Assembly: GCF_004963255.1 (NCBI RefSeq)
Contig: NZ_SUGA01000008.1
Span: 135,433 to 199,432 of the forward strand
Origin: Mesorhizobium sp.
GTDB lineage: Bacteria; Pseudomonadota; Alphaproteobacteria; Rhizobiales; Rhizobiaceae
Reading direction: 5' to 3'
DNA length: 64,000 nt
Part shown: positions 22,177-30,530 of the stretch, in pieces
Layout: each line of letters begins with the position of its first letter
Position numbering within the stretch: the stretch's first letter is position 1
Notes under the pieces: model-generated
What the model was told of the DNA's origin: nothing
Database searches by the model: none
What the model saw: only the letters and a program-made list of their open reading frames with translations
Position numbers and translations under genes: made by a program

Positions 22177-22523
22177 ACGGTCCAGGTCCAATCGATCGGA
22201 TAGTGGAAAATCGGCGTGAAAGTGACGCCGACCGCCTCCATGTCCCTGCGGCCGTCGACGACCATCTCCTTCAGGGTGTTGAGTTGCGCCGCATGCTCGT
22301 CGGTATCCCAGACGCTAACTTGGACCATCTCGCCTTTCGGCGAGACGCCCGAATAAAAGTGGAGGAGCCCCGGCAGCCGTCTGACGGCTGGGATGATGTA
22401 CTGCGCGGTCTTCTTGCTGGCGGCATCAACCTGGGCAAACCGAGCCGGATCGAAGCTGGCGCGCGAGATGCGGATGACGGAGGTTGTCGGCAATGACTCG
22501 GCGAGCGTAGTTCTTTCTGTCAT
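22173..22523 (-). CDS. Antibiotic biosynthesis monooxygenase-like dimeric barrel protein
   Basis: 116 residues. The pattern VIRISRASFDPARF, then AVRRLPGLLHFYSGVSPKGEMVQVSVWD, then a C-terminal strand fits ABM/dimeric ferredoxin-like barrels. No cofactor or specific active site is evident. An AGGAGG lies about 14 bp before the ATG. It follows the Lrp-type regulator on the same strand with a 39 bp gap and may be read from the same promoter. Confidence 0.72.
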   Translation of the reverse strand: MTERTTLAESLPTTSVIRISRASFDPARFAQVDAASKKTAQYIIPAVRRLPGLLHFYSGVSPKGEMVQVSVWDTDEHAAQLNTLKEMVVDGRRDMEAVGVTFTPIFHYPIDWTWTV

Positions 22524-22562
22524 ATCGCAGCTGCTGCCTCCTGCTGGTTACGAGTCCAGATA

Positions 22563-23036
22563 CTAGGCCATCTCGGGCCGCAGCCCGACTGCCGTACGGT
22601 CGACGATCTCGCGCAGCGCGAAGGACGAGTTGATCTTCGTCACATGCGGCATGGCCGACAGCCATTCCTTGTGGATGCGCTCATAGTCGACAAGGTCCTT
22701 CGCCGCTATGCGCAGGATGTAGTCGTATTCGCCCGACATCAGATGGCAGGAGAGCACGTTCGGGCAGCGTTTGATCGCCGCCTCGAAATCCGACAGCGTC
22801 TTTTCGAATTGGCCCGACAGCGATATGTGCACGATCGCCGTCATCTGGTGGCCGAGCGCGGAATTGGACAGCCTGGCGTGATAGCCGCGGATGGTTCCGG
22901 ACTTTTCGAGATTGTCGAGCCGGCGCGAACAGGCCGATTGCGACAGGCCGACCTTCTCGGCAAGCGCCGCGTTGGGTATCCGGCCATCCTTCTGCAAAGT
23001 CTCCAGAATGGCGATATCAATCCTGTCGAGCGGCAT
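22563..23036 (-). CDS. Lrp/AsnC-family transcriptional regulator
   Basis: 157 residues from ATG 23036; the frame continues 13 codons upstream without family similarity. The N-terminal winged helix (LDRIDIAILETLQKDGRIPN, then VGLSQSACSRRLDNLEKSG) is followed by the RAM ligand domain (VLSCHLMSGEYDYILRIAAKD). It is divergent from the alanine dehydrogenase gene with a 198 bp shared promoter region. Divergent Lrp/ald pairs are common and the regulator usually senses alanine or another amino acid, so it is probably an AldR-type regulator of ald. Confidence 0.9.
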   Translation of the reverse strand: MPLDRIDIAILETLQKDGRIPNAALAEKVGLSQSACSRRLDNLEKSGTIRGYHARLSNSALGHQMTAIVHISLSGQFEKTLSDFEAAIKRCPNVLSCHLMSGEYDYILRIAAKDLVDYERIHKEWLSAMPHVTKINSSFALREIVDRTAVGLRPEMA

Positions 23037-23234
23037 TTTTCGTGATTCCTGCGAACTTCTTCCTATTTTGCGCAACGATTATCGAAGAGCAGCCCTTGCC
23101 GCAAGTGCATTCGCAAACACATACGGAACGATTCGTGGTTGACTGCCATTACTGCATGTCGCCTTCGTGCTCGAGGCCGATGGCATGCACGAGTGACAGG
23201 GAGAGCGCCCTTCGAAGGCGCACAGGAGAAGAAA

Positions 23235-24350
23235 ATGCGTGTCGGCTGCCCCAAGGAAATCAAGAACCATGAATATCGCGTCGGCCTGACGCCCGGCTCG
23301 GTCCGCGAATATGTCGCGCATGGCCACGAGGTGCTGGTCGAGACCGGCGCCGGCGCCGGCATCGGCGCCGATGACAACGCCTATCGCGCCGCTGGCGCCA
23401 CCATCGCCAAGACGGCCGCCGACGTGTTCGCCAAGTCGGACATGATCGTCAAGGTCAAGGAGCCGCAGCCTAATGAATGGATGCAGCTGCGCGACGGCCA
23501 GATCCTCTACACCTACCTGCACCTGGCTCCGGATCCGGAACAGACCAAGGGCCTTCTCGCTTCGGGGGTCACAGCGATTGCCTACGAAACCGTGACCGAC
23601 GACCGCGGCGGCCTGCCGCTGCTCGCGCCGATGTCGGAAGTCGCCGGCCGCCTGTCGATCCAGGCCGGTGCGACGGCGCTGCAGAAGGCCAATGGCGGCC
23701 GCGGCGTGCTGCTTGGCGGCGTGCCCGGCGTGCTGCCCGGCAAGGTGACCGTGCTCGGCGGCGGCGTCGTCGGCCTGCATGCGGCCAAGATGGCGGCCGG
23801 CCTCGGCGCCGACGTCACCATCATCGACCGCTCCATCCCGCGCCTGCGCCAGCTCGACGACATCTTTGGCGGCCGCGTCCACACCCGTTACTCGACCGTC
23901 GAGGCGCTGGAAGAGGAGTGCTTCTCGGCCGACGTCGTTATCGGCGCCGTGCTGATCCCGGGCGCAGCGGCGCCCAAGCTCGTCACTCGCGAGATGCTTT
24001 CCGGCATGAAGAAGGGCTCGGTGCTCGTCGACGTCGCGATCGACCAGGGCGGCTGCTTCGAGACTTCGCATGCCACGACCCATGCCGATCCGACCTATGA
24101 GGTCGACGGCGTGATCCACTATTGCGTCGCCAACATGCCAGGCGCCGTGCCGGTCACTTCGGCGCACGCGCTCAACAACGCGACGCTGCACTATGGCCTG
24201 CAGCTTGCCGACAAGGGCCTCAAGGCGCTGGTCGACGACCATCATTTGCGCAACGGCCTCAATGTCCATAAGGGCAAGATCACCAACCGCGCCGTCGCCG
24301 AAGCTCTCGGCTACGAAATGGTCGAGCCGAAGGCGGTGCTTGCCGCCTGA
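23235..24350 (+). CDS. ald: Alanine dehydrogenase
   Basis: 371 residues from ATG 23235 with AGGAG 6-8 bp upstream; the longer open frame upstream lacks a ribosome site. The signature [20 protein letters not shown] starts the protein, and the NAD-binding [20 protein letters not shown] lies in the middle. Conserved catalytic residues are in [16 protein letters not shown] and [11 protein letters not shown]. It interconverts alanine and pyruvate plus ammonia and links to nitrogen metabolism in bacteroids. A strong terminator follows. Confidence 0.97.
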   Translation: MRVGCPKEIKNHEYRVGLTPGSVREYVAHGHEVLVETGAGAGIGADDNAYRAAGATIAKTAADVFAKSDMIVKVKEPQPNEWMQLRDGQILYTYLHLAPDPEQTKGLLASGVTAIAYETVTDDRGGLPLLAPMSEVAGRLSIQAGATALQKANGGRGVLLGGVPGVLPGKVTVLGGGVVGLHAAKMAAGLGADVTIIDRSIPRLRQLDDIFGGRVHTRYSTVEALEEECFSADVVIGAVLIPGAAAPKLVTREMLSGMKKGSVLVDVAIDQGGCFETSHATTHADPTYEVDGVIHYCVANMPGAVPVTSAHALNNATLHYGLQLADKGLKALVDDHHLRNGLNVHKGKITNRAVAEALGYEMVEPKAVLAA

Positions 24351-24376
24351 CATCCGTCAAGAATTCCTCCTGTCAC

Positions 24377-24405
24377 GCCCGCCGGGTCATTCCGGCGGGC
24401 TTTTT
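24377..24405 (+). terminator. Intrinsic terminator of ald
   Basis: GCCCGCCGG and CCGGCGGGC form a perfect 9-bp stem around GTCATT and are followed by TTTTT. Confidence 0.9.
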
Positions 24406-24446
24406 CTTGCGCGCAAGCAAGGCTCTCGACAGGAAATCCGGGCAAC

Positions 24447-24470
24447 AAAAAAGCGGAGCAAAAGCCCCGC
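24447..24470 (-). terminator. Intrinsic terminator on the minus strand
   Basis: On the minus strand GCGGGGC and GCTCCGC pair around TTTT and are followed by TTTTTTG. It may end the transcript of the DUF1203 gene, 345 bp upstream, or of an unrecognised minus-strand RNA. Confidence 0.75.
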
Positions 24471-24668
24471 TTCCTCGAGGTTGCGATCTGCCGCCGGTCC
24501 ATCCGCGGTCGACTGATCATCAACCACTGCTTTTTAGCGCAGCAGTACGACGGGAATACGACAGTCTTGAAACGCTCGGTTTCCATCTTACCGGCCATCG
24601 TGCCGCCTGTGTGAAGTGCTTCACATTCGCTCGGCGGGAAAGATGCCTAGACACGCAGTGCTACTGGC

Positions 24669-24778
24669 GGTCTGTGCTGCTTGCCGGGTTCGGACAATCC
24701 CGGCCTGGCAGCACTTGCCGACAGCTTCTGTCAGACCCTCCAACGGCCCGCCTGACCATCGGCGGGCTTCTTTTTTCT
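24669..24778 (+). ncRNA. Candidate structured non-coding RNA (three-way junction plus terminator)
   Basis: GGTCT (24669-24673) pairs with AGACC (24733-24737) to close two internal hairpins. The first (24674-24714) has GTGCTGC/GCAGCAC and GCCGGG/CCCGGC stems. The second (24720-24732) is GACAG-CTT-CTGTC. Nine bases later a terminator stem GCCCGCC/GGCGGGC (24746-24767) is followed by TTCTTTTTT. The ald terminator lies upstream and no frame precedes it, so the terminator must serve a non-coding transcript. The 5' end is unknown and no known RNA family was recognised. Confidence 0.42.
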
Positions 24779-24814
24779 GGGGGCATGTTCGTTTGCGATC
24801 GGACCGGTTTGGGA

Positions 24815-25282
24815 TCAGGCCCGCTCGATGCGGCATTGATAGCAATTGTTCCGCGCCGAGCGGACATGGATGTAGGCGATGTCGTCACGCTCAAGCAGTG
24901 TCGTCGCGCGAGCGGCGATGTCGTCCGTCGGCGTGACCGCGCCGCTGCCATAGACGATGCGGTCGTCCTTGCCATAGCCCCTGACGATATAGTCGCTGCT
25001 AGCGAGCATTTCCGGCAGCGCCTCCCCGTCGGCGGCGCGTTCGCATTCCTCGGCGTGCAGGAAGATCGGGCCGGTCTCGGCATAGGGCTGCAGTTCCGGG
25101 AACGGCCTGTAGGCCACGATGAGATAGCCATCGCCGGCTGCGACGTTTTTCAGACAGTGCCTGCAGGGCACGCCGTCGCCGTCGGAGATCCGGTGTTCCG
25201 GGGCAAGGCCATAGGCGTCGGGCCCTCCCCGCTGCAAGGCGCGCACGGCTGCGGTCGGCAAGGCTTTGAACTGGATGCTCAT
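24815..25282 (-). CDS. DUF1203 domain protein
   Basis: 155 residues. It matches DUF1203 by its opening FKALPTAAVRALQRGGPDAYG, the CxxC-like pair in GVPCRHCLKNV, YRPFPELQPYAETGPIFLHA and the last NNCYQCRIERA with two more Cys. The four Cys (two pairs) could bind a metal, but this has not been established for the family. Function unknown. It stands alone on the minus strand. Confidence 0.85.
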   Translation of the reverse strand: MSIQFKALPTAAVRALQRGGPDAYGLAPEHRISDGDGVPCRHCLKNVAAGDGYLIVAYRPFPELQPYAETGPIFLHAEECERAADGEALPEMLASSDYIVRGYGKDDRIVYGSGAVTPTDDIAARATTLLERDDIAYIHVRSARNNCYQCRIERA

Positions 25283-25350
25283 GGCAATCTCCGCTGTCGA
25301 TGTCCGGAAATTACGCCTTGGCGGTAGTGCCTCCCACCCGATTCCTGCCG

Positions 25351-25452
25351 AGAGCGTTTCACCGGTTCACGGAAACGGCGAACCGCTCTAACTCTTTGTT
25401 TTTCCGCAATTCCGGACGGAAAACCGCTCACACTTTTCCTGGAATTGCTTGA
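25351..25452. repeat. Two-hairpin mosaic repeat (RIME-like), second type
   Basis: Hairpin 1 begins AGAGCGTTTC and ends CGAACCGCTCT. A linker with CTCTTTGTTTTT follows, then hairpin 2 with arms GCAATTCC and GGAATTGC. The linker is related to that of the 4921 copy although the hairpin sequences differ. Confidence 0.8.
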
Positions 25453-25524
25453 GCGGCGCGCACATGAAGAGCCCGGCTGCCTTGCACAACCGGGCCCTCG
25501 ACTATCGGCGTTCTCGGCTGAGCG

Positions 25525-26082
25525 TTACCGCACGAAATCGTCAAAGCGGCGCAGCGTCACGCGGCGGTTGCGCCAGTTCTCCTGCTGGGTCGGCACGAGC
25601 AGGAATTCCTCGCCATAGCCGACGGTTTCCAGCGCGAAGGAGGGCACGCCGAACTCGCCTACCAGGGTCCGCTTCAGGGAGGCGGCCCGGCGCTCGGACA
25701 GGACCTGGTTCGATTCGAAGGAGCCCACGGCGTCGGTGTGGCCCTCGATCAGGATGCGGGCGCCACGGTCGCGGCGCAGGATGCGATGGAGCGCGTCGGC
25801 GATGATCTCGACCTTGCCGTATTGCGAAGAGGCGATGGCGGCCGAGCCGAACTCGAAATTGATTGACTGGATATCGATCGAACGCGCCATGCGCCGCAGA
25901 TCCGGCCGGCGCTTGAACTCGCGAATGGTGACACGTTCATTGGGGCGCAGCTTCTTCCTGGGCGCGGCGTCGAGCTGCCGCTCGATCGTCGCGGCCGAAG
26001 GCGTGGTCGCCTGCGCGAATGCCAGGCTCGGCATGGCAATTGCAGCGATCGCGGCGACAGCAAACATACGTCGGGTCAACAT
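25525..26082 (-). CDS. OmpA-family outer membrane/peptidoglycan-associated protein
   Basis: 185 residues from ATG 26082 (GGAG 7 bp upstream); the longer frame to 26181 has no ribosome site. A signal peptide (MLTRRMFAVAAIAAIAMPS, cleavage near AFA-QA) is followed by a short basic region and an OmpA C-terminal domain (INFEFGSAAI, then ILIEGHTDAVGSFESNQVLS and ERRAASLKRTL). The domain binds peptidoglycan. There is no beta barrel or lipobox, so the protein is probably periplasmic. Confidence 0.88.
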   Translation of the reverse strand: MLTRRMFAVAAIAAIAMPSLAFAQATTPSAATIERQLDAAPRKKLRPNERVTIREFKRRPDLRRMARSIDIQSINFEFGSAAIASSQYGKVEIIADALHRILRRDRGARILIEGHTDAVGSFESNQVLSERRAASLKRTLVGEFGVPSFALETVGYGEEFLLVPTQQENWRNRRVTLRRFDDFVR

Positions 26083-26190
26083 GTCTTTCTCCTGCAAGCT
26101 CGGCCTCGTAATGCGGCCGGACAATGACAAAGACAGTCTGAAGCGGCGATGAACGGGATGTTCAGGCCCAAGGCAATTCAAGGGAACGGC

Positions 26191-26757
26191 TTAGCCTCGC
26201 ATGACGCTGGCCGAACGCTCGGCGAAGGTCAGCGGGTGCACGACTTCCTTCTTCTGCGCCACGGGCGTGAAGCCGAGTTTCTGGTACAGCGGTAGTGCCG
26301 CCGGATGGTCGAGCGTGCAGGTCTGCACGGACACGAACTTTGGCCCATATGCCCAGGCCGCAGAGATCGCCGCGCCGAGGAACCAGCGGCCGATGCCCTG
26401 GCCATGTGCATGTTCCATCATGCCGAAATAGGCGAGCTCCACTTCGTCCGGAAGATGCGGCTTTAGGTCGAAGAAGCCGGCTGGAGCGCCGTCGAGATAG
26501 AGCACCCTGACGTCGCGGTCCTCGCGGTGCAGGCCGGCAGCAAGCTCCTCGTCGCTCATCCTCAGCACATTGACCCAGTGCCATTTGCGCCCGACGCGAT
26601 CTATCAAATAGCGGTAGAAATGGAGCGGGATGTCCTTGGTCTTCAGCAGCGCGATCTGCCGGTTGTAGGGGATGGGCGGCGAAACCGCGGGTGCGGCATG
26701 CATCTCCAGGAACGTGACTGTGACATCGATAGCTTGCGGCGCGCCGTCTTCCATCAT
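26191..26757 (-). CDS. GNAT-family N-acetyltransferase
   Basis: 188 residues. Its ATG at 26757 overlaps the sseA stop codon (ATGATG around TGA), so it is probably the last gene of the cysK-alaX-sseA unit. The acetyl-CoA binding region is ELAYFGMMEHAHGQGIGRWF, followed by AWAYGPKFVSVQTCTLDHPAAL and the typical YQKLGF ending. The substrate is unknown. The context suggests a small thiol, amino acid or detoxification substrate, but that is only a guess. Confidence 0.85.
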   Translation of the reverse strand: MMEDGAPQAIDVTVTFLEMHAAPAVSPPIPYNRQIALLKTKDIPLHFYRYLIDRVGRKWHWVNVLRMSDEELAAGLHREDRDVRVLYLDGAPAGFFDLKPHLPDEVELAYFGMMEHAHGQGIGRWFLGAAISAAWAYGPKFVSVQTCTLDHPAALPLYQKLGFTPVAQKKEVVHPLTFAERSASVMRG

Positions 26758-27605
26758 TCTTTCCCCGTCGCCACCGGCGTGTCGCTGAGACCGCCCCATT
26801 CCGTCCAGGATCCGTCATAAAGCCGGTTCTCGGTATGGCCGAGCGTCTCCAGCGCCAGCGTGATCGCCGCCGCCGTGATGCCCGAGCCGCAGGAGGTGAC
26901 GACCGGCTTCGACAGGTCGATACCGGCATCCTCGATCACCTTACGCAGTCGATCCGTGGGCAGCAGTTCGCCATTCTCGGCAAGCGCAGTGATCGGGACA
27001 TTATGCGCGCCCGGCATATGGCCCGAACGGACGCCAGGGCGCGGCTCCGGATCGGTTCCGGCAAAACGGCCGGGCGAGCGCGCATCGGCGATCTGGCTCT
27101 GGCGGCCCTCGACGATCCTGCGCATCTCGTCGAGGCCGACAACCCGGCCGGCATCGAAATCGGCATGGAAGACGCTCGGCGCGATCTTGGTCGGCTCGGA
27201 CGTCACGGGCCGCCCCTCGGCCTTCCAGCGGTCGAAGCCACCGTTCAGGATGTAGACCTGGAAAACGCCCATGACGCGGAACATCCACCAGGCGCGCGGC
27301 GCCGAGAACAGGCCAGGCCCGTCATAGATGACGATGGTGTCATCAGCCGTAACACCCATGGCGCCGACATATTGGGCAAAGTGCTGCGGCGAGGCCAGAG
27401 TGTGCGGCAGGTTGGAATCCGGATCGGAAACTGCATCCTGGTCGAGGAAGCGCGCACCTGGAATGTGCGCGGCATCGTATTCGGCGCGGGCGTCTCGCTT
27501 TTGCGCCGGCAGATACCAGGAGGCGTCGATGATGGTGAGGCCGGGCTCGCCAAGCTGCTTCTCCAGCCAGTCGGCGTCGACGATGAAAGGACTGTCCTGC
27601 GCCAT
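26754..27605 (-). CDS. sseA: 3-mercaptopyruvate/thiosulfate sulfurtransferase
   Basis: 283 residues from ATG 27605 with GGGAG upstream; the frame is open to 28025 but that part overlaps alaX in another frame. Two rhodanese domains are visible: an inactive N-terminal one (WYLPAQKRDARAEYDAAHIPG) and a catalytic C-terminal one ending with VVTSCGSGITAAAITLAL, where the Cys accepts sulfur. The CGSGITA loop is that of mercaptopyruvate sulfurtransferases. It follows alaX by 23 bp and is coupled to the GNAT gene downstream. Confidence 0.93.
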   Translation of the reverse strand: MAQDSPFIVDADWLEKQLGEPGLTIIDASWYLPAQKRDARAEYDAAHIPGARFLDQDAVSDPDSNLPHTLASPQHFAQYVGAMGVTADDTIVIYDGPGLFSAPRAWWMFRVMGVFQVYILNGGFDRWKAEGRPVTSEPTKIAPSVFHADFDAGRVVGLDEMRRIVEGRQSQIADARSPGRFAGTDPEPRPGVRSGHMPGAHNVPITALAENGELLPTDRLRKVIEDAGIDLSKPVVTSCGSGITAAAITLALETLGHTENRLYDGSWTEWGGLSDTPVATGKE

Positions 27606-27628
27606 TTTTTTGTTCTCCCTGGCCCGCC

Positions 27629-28375
27629 TCAGTTCGCCGGCATTGGTCCGAAGCGGATGCGAAAGCGGCGGTTCTCGCGGCCTTTCTTCTCGATCTTGCC
27701 GATATGAATCTCGCCGACCTCGCCGGTCGACTTCACATGCGTTCCGCCGCAGGGCTGGCTGTCGACCGAGCCGTTGTCGCCGATGCAGACCAGGCGGATT
27801 TTTCCTGTGCCGACCGGCGGGCGGACGTTCTTCGATTTGACCAGGCCGGGATTGGCGGCGAGCTCTTCGTCGGTGATCAACCGGGTGAAGATCGGATGAT
27901 CGGCGCGCACCAGTTCCATCAGCCGGGCCGTCACATCTTCCTTGGTGAAGCCGGTGTCGGGGATATCGAAATCGACACGGCTGTCGTCCTCGGCTACCGC
28001 CGCCCCAGTGATCGGAAACGGGCAAACGACGGTCAGCAGGTGGCAGGCGGTATGCATGCGCATCAGAAGGTGCCGCCGCTGCCAGTCGATCGAGAGCTTC
28101 AGCCTTTCGCCGACAGCGGGGAGCGGCTGCTCCGGCGGCGGCACGTGGATGATCTCGTCCTTGGTCTCGCCTGTGATGGTGGCGGCGATCGCGATGCGGC
28201 CGCCGTCCGCTCGTTCGAGCGTGCCGGTATCGCCCGGCTGTCCACCCGACGTGGCGTAGAAGATGGTGCGGTCGAGAAGGATGCCGCCCCGATCGTTGAT
28301 GGCGACAACCTCGGCCTCGGCCGTCGTCTGATAAGCGTCGTCGCGAAACAGCGCCTCTGTCTTGTGCGCCATCAT
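27629..28375 (-). CDS. alaX: AlaX-type alanyl-tRNA editing protein
   Basis: 248 residues, similar in size to AlaX-M. The editing-site zinc ligands are present: HTACH in LLMRMHTACHLLTVV and CGGTH in SQPCGGTHVKSTGEVG. These proteins remove Ser or Gly wrongly attached to tRNA-Ala. Its ATG overlaps the cysK stop codon by 4 bp (a second ATG follows directly). The placement between a cysteine synthase and a sulfurtransferase is worth attention, since serine is the precursor of cysteine. Confidence 0.93.
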   Translation of the reverse strand: MMAHKTEALFRDDAYQTTAEAEVVAINDRGGILLDRTIFYATSGGQPGDTGTLERADGGRIAIAATITGETKDEIIHVPPPEQPLPAVGERLKLSIDWQRRHLLMRMHTACHLLTVVCPFPITGAAVAEDDSRVDFDIPDTGFTKEDVTARLMELVRADHPIFTRLITDEELAANPGLVKSKNVRPPVGTGKIRLVCIGDNGSVDSQPCGGTHVKSTGEVGEIHIGKIEKKGRENRRFRIRFGPMPAN

Positions 28376-29406
28376 GCTACCTTTTCGAACGGCACGGAAA
28401 TGTCGGCCTTTTCTTCCATCCAGCCCGGCACCGGAAGGTTCTTGCCGCGCAGGAACTCCGGATTGAAGAGCTTGGACTGGTAGCGCGTGCCGTAGTCGGC
28501 AAGGATCGTCACGATGGTGTGGCCGGGTCCGAGCTCGCGCGCGAGCCGAATGGCGCCGGCGATGTTGATGCCGGTCGAACCGCCGACACAGAGGCCCTCT
28601 TCCTGGATCAGGTCGAAGATGATCGGCAACGCTTCCTCGTCCGGGATCTGGTAGGAGAAGTCCGGGCTGAAGCCTTCCAGATTGGCGGTGATGCGGCCCT
28701 GCCCGATGCCTTCGGTGATCGAGCTGCCGTCGGATTTCAACTCGCCGCTGGTGTAGAAACTGTAGAGCGCGGCGCCCAGCGGATCGGCGAGCGCGATCTT
28801 GACGTCCTTGCTCTTGCCCTTGAGCCCCAGCGCGACACCGGCGAGCGTGCCGCCGGAGCCTACGGCCGAAACGAAGCCATCGACCTTGCCGCCGGTCTGG
28901 GCCCAGATCTCCTCGGCCGTCGTGCGGACATGACCGTCGCGGTTGGCGACGTTGTCGAACTGGTTGGCCCAGATCGCGCCGTTCGGCTCCGAGAGCGCCA
29001 GTTGCTCGGCAAGGCGGCCCGACAGCTTCACGTAATTGTTCGGGTTCTTGTAAGGCACGGCCGGCACTTCGATGAGCTCGGCGCCCAGGATCTTGATCGT
29101 GTCCTTCTTTTCCTGGCTCTGCGTGTCGGGGATGACGATCACGGTGCGGTAGCCGAGCGCCTTGGCGACCAGCGTCAAGCCGATGCCGGTGTTGCCTGCA
29201 GTGCCTTCGACGATAAGCCCGCCCGGCTTGAGCAGCTTGCGCTGCTCGGCGTCGCGAATGATGAACAGGCCGGCCCGATCCTTCACCGATTGCCCCGGAT
29301 TCATGAACTCGGCCTTGCCGAGGATCTCGCAGCCTGTCGCTTCCGAAGCCTTGTTGAGCCGGATCAGGGGCGTGTTGCCGATCGCTTCGATCACAGAACG
29401 GGGCAT
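28372..29406 (-). CDS. cysK: Cysteine synthase (O-acetylserine sulfhydrylase family)
   Basis: 344 residues. I prefer ATG 29406 because AAGGA lies 7 bp upstream; an ATG at 29421 has no such site. The PLP lysine is in MNPGQSVKDRAG, the phosphate-binding loop in EGTAGNTGIGLTL, and GSGGTLAGVALGL is present. It forms cysteine from O-acetylserine and sulfide. The chain is about 30 residues longer than E. coli CysK, with an insert near 115-140 and a longer C-terminus, like the alphaproteobacterial/fungal subgroup. It heads the cysK-alaX-sseA-GNAT unit. Confidence 0.93.
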   Translation of the reverse strand: MPRSVIEAIGNTPLIRLNKASEATGCEILGKAEFMNPGQSVKDRAGLFIIRDAEQRKLLKPGGLIVEGTAGNTGIGLTLVAKALGYRTVIVIPDTQSQEKKDTIKILGAELIEVPAVPYKNPNNYVKLSGRLAEQLALSEPNGAIWANQFDNVANRDGHVRTTAEEIWAQTGGKVDGFVSAVGSGGTLAGVALGLKGKSKDVKIALADPLGAALYSFYTSGELKSDGSSITEGIGQGRITANLEGFSPDFSYQIPDEEALPIIFDLIQEEGLCVGGSTGINIAGAIRLARELGPGHTIVTILADYGTRYQSKLFNPEFLRGKNLPVPGWMEEKADISVPFEKVA

Positions 29407-29597
29407 GCGGGATTCCTTCATGTGTGCGGCGAGACCCTAAAAACCGGACGCCGCGGTTTCAAGGCAAGATTTTGCCTGGTCCAGTCGCATTGCGGATGGT
29501 GCAACGCTCGCGACCATTTCGGCGCCAGGTGCAAAACCGCTCTTTTCAACCGAATTCTCCGCCGCTAGAGCAAACCGGAACATCGGCAGGACACCCT

Positions 29598-30446
29598 ATG
29601 ACACTCTACCGGGCCAATCCGAAAGACGGTGTCGCTTGGATCACGGGCGGCAGCAGCGGGCTTGGTCGCGCGCTGGCCAAGGATCTCGCCAATCAAGGCT
29701 ATGCCGTCGCGGTGACCTCACTGCCGGAAGATCCAGCCGACACGCTGATCGTCGAAACGGCGCAAATGTCCGGGCATGTGAGGTCCTTTCCCTGCGACGT
29801 CACCGACGAGCAGGGCATGGCGCGCACGGCCGCCGCGATCGAGGAGCAGATGGGACCGATCGTGCTTGCCGTCTTCAACGCCGGCAACTACATCGCCACC
29901 CCCGGAGAGAATCTGGTGGTGCGCGATTTCCATCGTTCCTTCGCCGTGAACTATTTCGGCATCGTCAACGGCGTGGTGCCTGTCGTCGAGCATATGCGCG
30001 GACGCGGACGCGGCCATGTCGTTCTTGTCGGATCGGTCACCGCCTATTCCGGCTGGCCGACAACGGCGGCCTATGGCGGCACCAAGGCCGCGATCAACAT
30101 CCTGGCGGAATCGCTGAAATACGACTTCGACAAGATGAACATCCGCATCCAGGTCATCAATCCGGGGTTCATCGACACGCCCTTGACCGAAAAGAACAAG
30201 CTGCCGATGCCGGGCCTCATGCCTGTGCATCGCGCCTCGCGCCGCATGGCGCGCGGCATCAGGAAGGGCGGCTTCGAAGTCACCTTCCCGTACCACATAA
30301 GCTGGCCGTTGAAGCTGCTCGGCCTGCTGCCGCGGCCGATCGGCCGCTTCGTCATCGGGCTCACCACTCACTGGTGGGGGCGGCCACTGCATTTCGATCG
30401 CAGGCCGGCGGGCGGAAAAGACCCATCCCGCGACAAGGCGTCATAA
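29598..30446 (+). CDS. Short-chain dehydrogenase/reductase
   Basis: 282 residues from ATG 29598. The cofactor motif is ITGGSSGLGRALAKDLANQG, the NAG motif NAGNYIATPG, and the catalytic Ser-Tyr-Lys set appears as VGSVTAYSGWPTTAAYGGTK. The C-terminal part (RRMARGIRKGGFEVTFPYH) is of the DltE/lipid-type SDR group and includes a hydrophobic segment (PLKLLGLLPRPIGRFVIGL) that could attach to the membrane. Substrate unknown. It stands alone and divergent from cysK. Confidence 0.88.
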   Translation: MTLYRANPKDGVAWITGGSSGLGRALAKDLANQGYAVAVTSLPEDPADTLIVETAQMSGHVRSFPCDVTDEQGMARTAAAIEEQMGPIVLAVFNAGNYIATPGENLVVRDFHRSFAVNYFGIVNGVVPVVEHMRGRGRGHVVLVGSVTAYSGWPTTAAYGGTKAAINILAESLKYDFDKMNIRIQVINPGFIDTPLTEKNKLPMPGLMPVHRASRRMARGIRKGGFEVTFPYHISWPLKLLGLLPRPIGRFVIGLTTHWWGRPLHFDRRPAGGKDPSRDKAS

Positions 30447-30530
30447 ACCGGCGCAACATAAGCCAGCGAAACAGCGATTGCCTGGCGCCGGGGACGGCCA
30501 TAGGTTGAGAATCATTGCTTGGAGACCGGA

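Larger units (their letters stand above)
24351..24814. other. 464-bp gene-free stretch with three terminators and a structured region
   Basis: No frame here looks protein coding. It holds the ald terminator (24377-24405, plus strand), a minus-strand terminator (24447-24470), a 16-bp palindrome TGTGAAGTGCTTCACA (24610-24625) and a region on the plus strand (24669-24778) that folds into a three-way junction followed by its own terminator. Confidence 0.7.

Noticed and set aside
24445..24800. SRP (4.5S) RNA or tmRNA in the gene-free stretch
   Set aside because: The GGAAG/AGCAGC tip of SRP RNA and the T-arm of tmRNA were not found on either strand.
26083..26181. Upstream extension of the OmpA-family gene
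   Set aside because: It would put 33 residues before a clear signal peptide, and the ATG at 26082 has its own ribosome site.
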